A stretch of DNA of 8,133 nucleotides from Gammaproteobacteria bacterium (GTDB taxonomy: Bacteria > Pseudomonadota > Gammaproteobacteria > Ga0077536): contig DAOWDI010000250.1 in the NCBI GenBank assembly GCA_030639105.1, positions 1 to 8,133 of the forward strand, given 5' to 3'. This document shows, piece after piece, positions 1 to 6,768 of the stretch; the stretch's first letter is position 1, and each line of letters starts with the position of its first letter. A program made the translations under genes and the position numbers. The notes under the pieces were generated by a model. That model had not been told where the DNA came from and ran no database searches. It was given only the letters and a program-made list of their open reading frames with translations.

Positions 1-1
1 A

Positions 2-2974
2 CTACAGTTGGGGCAGGTCATCGTCGAGGGCAATCCGCGGTTTATCACGCGACTTGGACCGGACGGTCCCGATGGCGTCGAGGTGCGTCGTGGCAAGGTC
101 GATCTAGTTGCCGATGCTCGTATGGAGCGCGCCGGCGGCGATTTTGCCGCCACCGGGTGGGCGCACGATTTTCAACGCGTCGAGGCGACACTGAATCTCC
201 CGCCGGGCTGGGACGTACTTGCCATCGACGGCGTTGACAACGTCCCGCGCACATGGCTGGCGCGCTGGACCCTACTCGATTTGTTTCTCGTGCTGGTCAT
301 CTCCGCGGCGGTGATGCGTCTGTGGCACTGGCGTGCCGGCGGTGCCGCATTATTGATGCTGACGCTGATCTGGCACGCACCGGAGGCGCCGCGCTACATC
401 TGGCTGAGTCTGTTCATCGCGATTGCACTGCTGCGTGTGCTGCCCGAAGGCCGGGTGCGATCCACCATCGGCATGTTCAGAAACCTCACCGCGCTGGCGC
501 TGATCATCATCTGTATTCCGTTCGTGGTGAACGAATTGCGCTTGGCCGTCTACCCGCAGCTTGCCGCACCACGGCAACGGTTGGCGGCGCCACCAGCTGC
601 TGCTGTAGTCGGGGACAAGGCCGCGGAGTCGATTGTGCCCATGGCGGCGCTGGATGGCCCCGTCATGATGAGGAGCGCGGAGGTGGCGAGTGAAGCGGAC
701 ATGATAATGGCCGATGAAATCTTGGAAGAGCCGCCGGCGGCCCCCATGGCTGGCAGGTCCGGGTTGCGTTCCGCGCCGGCGAGTACGGCTGCCACGAAGC
801 CCGCGCGGGCGAAGGTATTCGCCGTCGATCCGAGCGTGGTCATCCAGACCGGCCCCGGTTTGCCAGCGTGGCGATGGCAGTCGCTGCAACTGAGTTGGAA
901 CGGGCCGGTTGATCAAAACCAGCGCGTCTCGATCACCTATATTTCACCGGGGGTGAACGCGGCCATGCATATTCTGCGCGTCGTGATGATCGGCGTGTTG
1001 CTGTTGTTGGTGTTCGGCGTGGAGGGCCGACAGGTGCTCGCCGTTATGCGCAATTCAGTGGTGTGCGCCGCGGTGGCGTTCTCGGCACTCATCAGTTTTC
1101 CCGCAAGCACGGCCGCGGCGGCCGATTTTCCGGATCCCACCTTACTGGAGACCCTGCGCCAGCGGCTGAGTGCGGCGCCGGCGTGCGCCAATCGATGCGC
1201 CGACATCACGAGGATGCGGCTCGAACTCGACGCGGCAAGGCTGCAGATCCGCCTGGAAACCCACGGCGCCCAGGCCAGCGCGATCCCGCTGCCCGGCCGC
1301 GCCCGGCAGTGGCTGGCGCAGACGGTGCTGGTCGATGGAACCGCCGCCGCGGCACTTGCGCGCGACACTGGCGGTACGCTATGGCTGTGGCTCCCGGCGG
1401 GTGTACATCAGGTCTATCTCAGCGGGGCGTTGGAACAACGCGCGAGCGTCCAGCTACCGTTACCGCTGCGCCCGCACGCCACCGAGATCTCGGTTACCGG
1501 TTGGAGCGTACAGGGCCTGCGCGATGACGGACAGGTCGAGGCACAGCTTCAGTTCACCCGCCAAGGCGCACGTGTCGGAGGCCGTGAATCCGCGGCGTTC
1601 GAAACGACTCAACTACCCTCATTCATCCGTGTCGAGCGCACCTTGGCTCTGGGTCTGGACTGGACTTTAACAACGCGAGTCGTGCGCGCCGCGCCCGGGA
1701 CCACCGCCGCTGTTCTGGAAGTCCCGCTGGTTGGAGGAGAATCGGTGGTGACGCCGGGCATCGAGGTCGACGGCGCCATGGTGCGCGTCAATCTCGCTAC
1801 GCAGGTCAATAGCCTCTCGTGGGAATCGGTCGTCGACAAAGGCGCGGCGTTGCAGCTGACGGCACCCGCGACTATTGCCTGGCTCGAGACCTGGCGCTTG
1901 CACATTGGGCCGATGTGGCACGTCGAGATTGACGGTATCGCGCCAGTTCATCATCAGGGGAGCGGCACTGAGTGGCTGCCGCAATGGCGGCCGTGGCCCG
2001 GGGAGACGGTGAGCTTCAAGGTGGTCAAACCCGCGGGCGTTCCTGGTCAGACCTTGACGATCGACAGTAGCAGGCTCGCGGTCAAGCCTGGCAAACGCGC
2101 AACCGATAGCACGTTGTCGCTGAAGCTGCGCAGCAGTAAGGGCGGGCAGTACACGATGCGGCTGCCGGCGGATGTCAAATTGCAGGCGGTGCGCATCAAC
2201 GGCGCCCCCGTCGCCCTGCGGGCCGAAGGCCGCAAGCTGACGATCCCGGTGACACCGGGAACACAGACGGTAGATGCGCAATGGCGCAAGGCGGGCGGGA
2301 TCTCGACGCACTTCAAATCGGATCCGATCGACCTTGCAATCGCGAGCACCAACCACCAGGTCGAAATAGTCCTTGGCAAGGATCGCTGGACGCTGTTGAC
2401 GTTCGGCCCGAGTCTCGGTCCGGCCGTGTTGTTTTGGAGTCTGCTCGGTGCGTTATTGTTGTTGGCGATGGGTCTCGCACGACTCCCCTTGACACCGCTG
2501 ACAACGACTCAGTGGTTGCTACTGGCCATTGGCCTGAGTCAGGTGGCGGTTGTGCTGGCGGCGATCGTCGTGGTGTGGCTGTTCGCGCTCGGTTTGCGTA
2601 AACGCTACGGTGCGGACCTGGTGGGCCTGCGTTTCAACCTTGCCCAGATCGGACTCGTCGTGTTGAGCATCGCGGCATTGTTCGTACTGATCGAAGCTAT
2701 TCGCCACGGCCTACTCGGACACCCGGACATGCATGTCGCCGGTAACGGTTCGACCGCTCATCTGTTGCGCTGGTATGCCGATCGCGTCGCTGTGGTGCCG
2801 CCAACCGCAACGGTCATATCCGCACCGATACTGCTGTATCGTTTGTTGATGCTCGGTTGGGCTCTATGGCTGGCACTTGCGATCCTGAAATGGCTGCGCT
2901 GGGGCTGGGAATGTTTTGGCGCGGATGGACTCTGGCGCTCGTGGCGTAAACCGAAGCCGGTCCCAATCCAGTAG
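2..2974 (+). CDS. Large multi-pass inner-membrane protein with periplasmic beta-rich domain, 5'-truncated
   Basis: The frame is open from the window edge to the TAG at 2972, so the true start lies upstream and about 990 residues are visible. I do not recognise a named family. Numbering residues from the TTG at position 8, hydrophobic segments lie near 89-106, 112-124, 129-145, 158-176 and 320-337, with four more at 806-825, 836-862, 878-897 and 940-963. Residues 186-270 are an Ala/Pro-rich, low-complexity linker. Residues 347-371 read like an internal signal peptide (Met-Arg, hydrophobic core, then an Ala-rich run), after which about 430 mostly soluble, beta-prone residues follow (about 372-800). 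The likely topology is therefore membrane anchor, periplasmic domain, C-terminal membrane bundle. This is inferred from hydropathy by eye. No catalytic motif is visible. The role is unknown; envelope-related function is only a guess. That it is a real gene is clear from its length and even codon use. Confidence 0.85.
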   Translation, partial: LQLGQVIVEGNPRFITRLGPDGPDGVEVRRGKVDLVADARMERAGGDFAATGWAHDFQRVEATLNLPPGWDVLAIDGVDNVPRTWLARWTLLDLFLVLVISAAVMRLWHWRAGGAALLMLTLIWHAPEAPRYIWLSLFIAIALLRVLPEGRVRSTIGMFRNLTALALIIICIPFVVNELRLAVYPQLAAPRQRLAAPPAAAVVGDKAAESIVPMAALDGPVMMRSAEVASEADMIMADEILEEPPAAPMAGRSGLRSAPASTAATKPARAKVFAVDPSVVIQTGPGLPAWRWQSLQLSWNGPVDQNQRVSITYISPGVNAAMHILRVVMIGVLLLLVFGVEGRQVLAVMRNSVVCAAVAFSALISFPASTAAAADFPDPTLLETLRQRLSAAPACANRCADITRMRLELDAARLQIRLETHGAQASAIPLPGRARQWLAQTVLVDGTAAAALARDTGGTLWLWLPAGVHQVYLSGALEQRASVQLPLPLRPHATEISVTGWSVQGLRDDGQVEAQLQFTRQGARVGGRESAAFETTQLPSFIRVERTLALGLDWTLTTRVVRAAPGTTAAVLEVPLVGGESVVTPGIEVDGAMVRVNLATQVNSLSWESVVDKGAALQLTAPATIAWLETWRLHIGPMWHVEIDGIAPVHHQGSGTEWLPQWRPWPGETVSFKVVKPAGVPGQTLTIDSSRLAVKPGKRATDSTLSLKLRSSKGGQYTMRLPADVKLQAVRINGAPVALRAEGRKLTIPVTPGTQTVDAQWRKAGGISTHFKSDPIDLAIASTNHQVEIVLGKDRWTLLTFGPSLGPAVLFWSLLGALLLLAMGLARLPLTPLTTTQWLLLAIGLSQVAVVLAAIVVVWLFALGLRKRYGADLVGLRFNLAQIGLVVLSIAALFVLIEAIRHGLLGHPDMHVAGNGSTAHLLRWYADRVAVVPPTATVISAPILLYRLLMLGWALWLALAILKWLRWGWECFGADGLWRSWRKPKPVPIQ

Positions 2975-2990
2975 CGATTTTCGCGACATC

Positions 2991-3131
2991 ATGGATCCGC
3001 TATTTTTGGCCTTTAACGACGAGTGTGACAGTGCGCGGGTCAACCATATCCGCAAGCAGCTGTTGGCGAGCGGACGTTACCAGGCAGCAGGGCTATATGC
3101 CGTTAACAATCTTATGCCGCAAATAAGCTGA
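2991..3131 (+). CDS. Small hypothetical ORF or gene remnant (46 aa)
   Basis: An ATG 16 bases after the stop of the large membrane protein opens a 46-codon frame ending in TGA. The product begins MDPLFLAFNDECDSARVNHI and is hydrophilic and protein-like in composition, with no membrane segment or known motif. No Shine-Dalgarno sequence precedes the ATG. It could be a short gene translated by coupling to the preceding one, a decayed fragment, or chance. The 468 bases from 2975 to 3442 otherwise contain only the next short ORF, and I saw no clear terminator there. Confidence 0.25.
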   Translation: MDPLFLAFNDECDSARVNHIRKQLLASGRYQAAGLYAVNNLMPQIS

Positions 3132-3154
3132 TGATAGGGCTATAGATCAATGAG

Positions 3155-3355
3155 TTGTCGGATGAACGCGGCAACGCCACACAAGCCGACTTGAACCCAC
3201 TCGAACGCTTTGCGGTACTCGAGCAAGGCAAGAAGGTCTACTTGAACGATTGCTACCGCACCTACACATGGTCTGATTCGCCCGATGGGCGCTTCGATAT
3301 GCGGTTGAAACTCGCCCAAGCGCGAGGGTGCCGGAGAAAGCCGGATCGTCGATGA
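3155..3355 (+). CDS. Small hypothetical ORF, possible gene remnant (66 aa, TTG start)
   Basis: The frame starts only with a TTG and has no good ribosome binding site. The central part (NPLERFAVLEQGKKVYLNDC, then YRTYTWSDSPDGRFDMRLKL) has the balanced composition of a real soluble protein, but the last residues (RGCRRKPDRR) look like out-of-frame translation. It lies in a different frame from the 2991-3131 ORF. One reading is that both are pieces of genes disrupted between two converging transcription units. I do not recognise the family and cannot exclude chance. Confidence 0.25.
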   Translation: MSDERGNATQADLNPLERFAVLEQGKKVYLNDCYRTYTWSDSPDGRFDMRLKLAQARGCRRKPDRR

Positions 3356-3442
3356 AAGCCGGGCATGGCGGTAAAGGTGTCGTCGCTACGCCGCGATGAG
3401 CTAACCGTGTGCCGAGCGCCGTTCGGGGTTGAGACCGGCGGA

Positions 3443-3874
3443 CTATTCCGGCAGTTCCTCGCCGGAGCCGCCCATCTTGGCCGGTATGTCTTTCAGCTTT
3501 ACCACGCCATCGTGGATACGCAGTACGGTTTCTTCGTAGAAGACGTGCAGCGTGGGCGTAAACGGCAGGTCGGGAATGATCGCTGTGTAGACGTCCGTCA
3601 GACCCATGGCCGGATGCTCCGTAAAGAGGTGGCCACCGCAGCTCTTGCACCATTTACGATGACTGTGATCGGTCTTTACGTAGGTGCCGATATTGTCGCT
3701 GCCTTGGGTGACGTTGATGGCAGCCGGTGGCCACAGCGAAAAGGCGTTCACCGGTCCCGCCGACCAGTGCCGGCACGATCGGCAGTGGCAATAACCCATG
3801 GCGGCGGGCTCCCCCGTCACCGTCAATTGGACCGCGCCGCAGAAACAGCTGCCGTCATAGGATTTGTCGCTCAT
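3443..3874 (-). CDS. GFA / CENP-V family zinc-binding protein
   Basis: This 143-residue protein matches the GFA (glutathione-dependent formaldehyde-activating enzyme-like, CENP-V/GFA) fold, whose members are small beta-rich proteins binding two zinc ions. All seven expected cysteines are visible: C10 and C12 (SCFCGAV), C29, C31 and C34 (YCHCRSC), and C76 and C79 (CKSCGGH). The length is normal for the family. I chose the ATG at 3874 rather than the TTG one codon upstream because it has a good Shine-Dalgarno sequence (AAAGGAG) 7 bases away. The family is named for an enzyme that speeds S-hydroxymethylglutathione formation, but most members have no proven activity, so the substrate is unknown here. 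No formaldehyde-oxidation gene is adjacent. The gene is convergent with the large membrane-protein gene and appears to be transcribed alone. Confidence 0.93.
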   Translation of the reverse strand: MSDKSYDGSCFCGAVQLTVTGEPAAMGYCHCRSCRHWSAGPVNAFSLWPPAAINVTQGSDNIGTYVKTDHSHRKWCKSCGGHLFTEHPAMGLTDVYTAIIPDLPFTPTLHVFYEETVLRIHDGVVKLKDIPAKMGGSGEELPE

Positions 3875-3881
3875 CAATGTT

Positions 3882-3888
3882 CTCCTTT
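3882..3888 (-). promoter_or_regulatory. Shine-Dalgarno sequence of the GFA-family gene
   Basis: On the minus strand AAAGGAG stands 7 bases before the ATG at 3874 and 4 bases before the in-frame TTG at 3877. The spacing favours the ATG. Confidence 0.6.
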
Positions 3889-4068
3889 CAGCTCGGTCGT
3901 GTGAGATGTTTGTTCATCGTCGTCAGCGGATCCAGTATAACCACGCCTGCGTCAAGGCGCATCTTACGGCAAATCGGCGCGGTGAAACCCGTAACAAGGC
4001 GCACCGGAGTTTTCGACGAACGGCTCGCCGCTTTCAAATAGGACGGATCGCGATCGTCTGGGGTTGAA

Positions 4069-4092
4069 ATCGGATCGCCGCGGCGATCCGAT
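4069..4092. repeat. Perfect 24-bp palindrome
   Basis: The half-site ATCGGATCGCCG is followed at once by its exact reverse complement, with no spacer. As DNA it is a 12+12 symmetrical site such as a dimeric regulator could bind; as RNA it could fold as a GC-rich hairpin. There is no T-run on either side, so a standard intrinsic terminator is unlikely. It lies 195 bases from the GFA start and 230 bases from the protease start, rather far for a simple operator. Confidence 0.7.
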
Positions 4093-4322
4093 CGAAGGCG
4101 ACCGGTCCACGAGGTGCGATGCGAACGAGCCGTGCACTCTTGTCGATCTCAACGGCCAACGGTCATGCCGGTATTACCGCCGCTAAGTGAATTGTCAATT
4201 TGGGTTGCGCAGACTACCCCCAAACGCCGAAAATGTGGATTGCCTCACAGGACGGCAATGGTCTACAGGCGAAAGTAGGTTGCATAATGAACCTCGGTCG
4301 GCAGTAATCAGGGAAAAATATT

Positions 4323-5363
4323 ATGCCTCATAGCTCCAGTAAGGAAACTGAACAACATAAGTCCAATCACTCTACACGATACGCCCACCGGTCACGTCGA
4401 ATCGGTGGCGCCCTCATTTGTTACTTGGCGCTGTGCTCGAACGTTCACGCGATCGTGTTGGGAATGGTAGATGTCGACAATACGTACAACTCCGTGGGTT
4501 TTGTACTTGCCTCGACTGACCTCACTGCTGTGGCCGGTAGCGTTGTTGCCCTTAGCCCAGATTGGGCTCTAACGGCGGCCCACGTGGTCGAGGACGTTGC
4601 GGCCGAGGGTGGCACCGTGATCTTGGCCATGGGAGATCCCAATCCTGGTGGTGTGGTAGCCTTCCACTTCTTTATCGACGAAATTGTCATTCACGAAAAT
4701 TACGATTCTGGTCAGTTCCACGACGATCTGGCGCTGATTAAGGTATCTGCGATCGATCCAATTAACCCCGGCATCGTCGATGTCTCCTTTGCCACCTTGT
4801 CGAATGCCGATCTCGACTCCACTTCGCCTGGTTTTCTGCCGCTGCCGGGAACCGCGAGGATTACCGGTTACGGCGTGACCGAAATTGGCGTCCCCCCGGA
4901 TCCGGCGGCGGACATACTTCGGCGTTATGGCGATGCCGCTACGGATTCTGTCGCACCGACGCCTCCAATCGTTCCTTTTGACTGTTCTCACGCAAGTTTG
5001 CTGTGTACCTACGGCACGACGGGCGGTGCGCCTGGTGACAGTGGCGGTGCGATGTTGCTCGATTACGGCGGCGATGAAGTGGTGGCCGGCATCAATTCGT
5101 TTATCTTCGACGAGAACGATCTCCTCGATCCGGTCCAACCCCCGAACTGGGATGATGGGTACTGGACGGTTGCAACCTCCACAGCATATTACGAGGACTG
5201 GATCACGAGCCACGTTCCCACTGCCATGTTTGGTGCACCCGTGCCGCTGCCGCCGGCGATTTATCTGTTCGCCGCGGGTCTCCTCGGTGTTTTGGGCATG
5301 AATCGTCGGCGCCCCCGGCCGCACGAAGAAGAAATCACCGGCCAGTCGCCACTCACCTCCTGA
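4323..5363 (+). CDS. Exported trypsin-like (S1 family) serine protease with PEP-CTERM-like C-terminal segment
   Basis: The 346-residue product has the chymotrypsin-fold catalytic triad: His87 in LTAAHVVE, Asp135 in DDLALIKV and Ser240 in GAPGDSGGAM. Two cysteines just before the serine motif (C221, C228) could form a disulfide. A signal peptide is likely: a long polar and basic n-region (1-27), a hydrophobic core from about 28 and an Ala-X-Ala-like end (VHA, residue 43). Near the C-terminus, residues 307-330 form VPLP, then a hydrophobic stretch (YLFAAGLLGVLG), then an Arg cluster (NRRR), the layout of PEP-CTERM-type sorting signals handled by exosortases. Unusually, 16 polar residues follow the Arg cluster. 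The ATG is the only plausible start in frame; its ribosome binding site is weak (GGGA, 10 bases upstream). The protein probably acts outside the cytoplasm, attached to the envelope or released. The substrate is unknown, and no exosortase gene is in view. Confidence 0.92.
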   Translation: MPHSSSKETEQHKSNHSTRYAHRSRRIGGALICYLALCSNVHAIVLGMVDVDNTYNSVGFVLASTDLTAVAGSVVALSPDWALTAAHVVEDVAAEGGTVILAMGDPNPGGVVAFHFFIDEIVIHENYDSGQFHDDLALIKVSAIDPINPGIVDVSFATLSNADLDSTSPGFLPLPGTARITGYGVTEIGVPPDPAADILRRYGDAATDSVAPTPPIVPFDCSHASLLCTYGTTGGAPGDSGGAMLLDYGGDEVVAGINSFIFDENDLLDPVQPPNWDDGYWTVATSTAYYEDWITSHVPTAMFGAPVPLPPAIYLFAAGLLGVLGMNRRRPRPHEEEITGQSPLTS

Positions 5364-5412
5364 GCGGGACCGGTAATGGCTCGTGCCCTGTAACGCGCAG
5401 TCGTAGAATTCG

Positions 5413-6306
5413 ATGAAGTTCGTCAGCTTTACCACCGATTCGGATGAGCCACGCGTGGGCGGCCTCGATTCGGACGGGAATATCATCGATTTTTCGGCAC
5501 TCGCGGCGGATTTCCCCGCAAACATGCTCGACTTTATCCGTGCGGGCGATGCCGCCGTCGTCCACGCTTGTGAGCTTCTCGACAGCGCCCCGCCGCGGGC
5601 GCGTTTGGCACCGGGTACCGTGCGGCTCACCGCGCCGATCCCGCGCCCGGCCAAGAATGTTTTCTGTGTTGGGCGAAATTACAAAGAACACATCGAGGAA
5701 GGCTATCGTGCCCAAGGCGCCGGGGTAGTTTATCCGCGGGCCCCGCAGTTTTTCACCAAGGCACCCACGGCCGTGATCGGCCCGGATGATGTCGTGGTGC
5801 TGGACCCTGCGGTCACGCGGAAATTCGATTACGAGGCCGAGCTCGGCGTCGTCATTGGGAGCGGCGGCAAGAATATCCCGGAGGCCGGTGCGCTCGCGGC
5901 GGTCTTCGGCTACACCATCGTCAATGACTTCACGGCACGCGACCTCCAGCGGCGCCACGGCCAATGGTTCAAAGGCAAGAGCCTCGATCGTTCGTGCGCC
6001 ACCGGACCCTGCATCGTCCATGCCTCGGCTATCATCGATCCGCAGGATCTCGGCCTCACATTGAAAGTGAACGGGGAACTGCGTCAGCACAGCCGTACCA
6101 GCCATATGATCTTCAGTATCGCGAAGATCATCCACGATCTGTCTCTCGGTATGACGCTCGAACCCGGTGATCTTATCGCGACCGGCACACCACAGGGTGT
6201 CGGCTATGCGATGGATCCGCCGCGTTTCCTTGCCGATGGCGACGAAGTGGTGATTGCGATCGAGCAGATCGGCGAGCTACGCAACCGCATCGAGGAGGTC
6301 CCGTAG
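5413..6306 (+). CDS. Fumarylacetoacetate hydrolase (FAH) family protein
   Basis: The 297-residue protein has an N-terminal domain of about 70 residues followed by the FAH catalytic domain. Visible motifs are KNVFCVGRNYKEH (81-93), the metal-binding glutamates E141 and E143 in DYEAELGVVIG, the metal-binding aspartate D172 in YTIVNDFTARD, the active-site-region lysines around KGKSLD (187-192) and the C-terminal GTPQGVGY (258-265). The family uses Mg2+ or Mn2+ to cleave or decarboxylate 2-oxo/1,3-dicarbonyl acids, for example acylpyruvate hydrolase, oxaloacetate decarboxylase and fumarylpyruvate hydrolase; the exact substrate cannot be told from sequence or neighbours. A TAG two codons upstream fixes the ATG as start, although no good Shine-Dalgarno sequence is seen. 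It begins 49 bases after the protease gene. Its 3' end overlaps the convergent darP gene by 30 bp. Confidence 0.94.
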   Translation: MKFVSFTTDSDEPRVGGLDSDGNIIDFSALAADFPANMLDFIRAGDAAVVHACELLDSAPPRARLAPGTVRLTAPIPRPAKNVFCVGRNYKEHIEEGYRAQGAGVVYPRAPQFFTKAPTAVIGPDDVVVLDPAVTRKFDYEAELGVVIGSGGKNIPEAGALAAVFGYTIVNDFTARDLQRRHGQWFKGKSLDRSCATGPCIVHASAIIDPQDLGLTLKVNGELRQHSRTSHMIFSIAKIIHDLSLGMTLEPGDLIATGTPQGVGYAMDPPRFLADGDEVVIAIEQIGELRNRIEEVP

Positions 6307-6768
6307 ATAGCGGAACAAAAGGCGCGTCGATTTCGGCGGCCTGTTCTCGCGCTGTTCTTTGCGTGCGTTACGAACGAGTTGGCGGAGTTGCGCGCGTTCG
6401 GCGGATGGAAACCGTAGGAGAAAGTCGTTGATGGTTTCGTCGCCGCCCTCGAGCAGCGCATCGCGCCATTTCTCGACTTCGTGGAATCTCTGGATGGCTT
6501 CCCGGGCCCCATACAAACCGATCCGCAGTGCCTCGCGGATGGCCTCTACATCTTCGCGCGCGAGTAGACCACCGATATAACGCAGTTGCCGTTGCCGCGC
6601 GCCGCGATCCATCGATCGCGCTTCTCGTACGGCGTCGAACAACACCGCCGATAGCGGTAGCCTGACCAGGTTCTTTTCCGGCAGTGCTGCCAATTCCCGG
6701 CCAAGAAGCTGCAGGGCGCGGCGGTTGCGCTTGATCCGGGATTTACTTTGTTGCGGTTCGAATTCCAT
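6277..6768 (-). CDS. darP: Ribosome biogenesis factor DarP (YjgA, DUF615)
   Basis: The 163-residue product is highly charged, helical, and matches the DarP/YjgA family, which associates with late pre-50S ribosomal particles and aids large-subunit assembly. Recognisable stretches are EPQQSKSRIKRNRRALQLLG at the N-terminus, the RLPLSAVLFDAVREAR region, RQRQLRYIGGLLARED in the middle and RLLFRYLRDLL near the end. E. coli YjgA is slightly longer (about 183 residues), mainly at the N-terminus. I chose the ATG at 6768 because the family usually begins just before the SKSR-K-R motif; the 30 extra upstream codons of the open frame read through the ribA 3' end. No Shine-Dalgarno sequence is evident, and the start lies inside ribA, so translation is probably coupled to ribA. 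The 3' end overlaps the FAH-family gene on the opposite strand. Confidence 0.92.
   Translation of the reverse strand: MEFEPQQSKSRIKRNRRALQLLGRELAALPEKNLVRLPLSAVLFDAVREARSMDRGARQRQLRYIGGLLAREDVEAIREALRIGLYGAREAIQRFHEVEKWRDALLEGGDETINDFLLRFPSAERAQLRQLVRNARKEQRENRPPKSTRLLFRYLRDLLDAVA

Larger units (their letters stand above)
3875..4322. other. Intergenic region between divergent GFA and protease genes
   Basis: This 448-base stretch separates two divergently read genes and holds no reading frame that looks like a protein. It should contain both promoters. On the minus strand, TATACT (3939-3934) is a possible -10 box for the GFA gene, though no good -35 box sits at the right distance. On the plus strand, CATAAT (4283-4288) about 35 bases before the protease ATG is a possible -10 box, again with a poor -35. 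The region also contains the 24-bp palindrome at 4069-4092 and a shorter 10-bp palindrome, GATCGCGATC, at 4046-4055. Confidence 0.5.

Noticed and set aside
3279..3291. CGCCC-GAT-GGGCG hairpin as a terminator
   Set aside because: The stem is only 5 bp and no T-run follows on either strand.
5364..5412. Terminator or promoter between the protease and FAH genes
   Set aside because: No hairpin with T-run and no convincing -35/-10 pair is visible in the 49 bases, so neither can be supported.
4569..5654. 361-codon minus-strand frame opposite the protease gene
   Set aside because: It is a shadow of the protease and FAH genes, which have clear catalytic motifs; its own translation has no recognisable domain.
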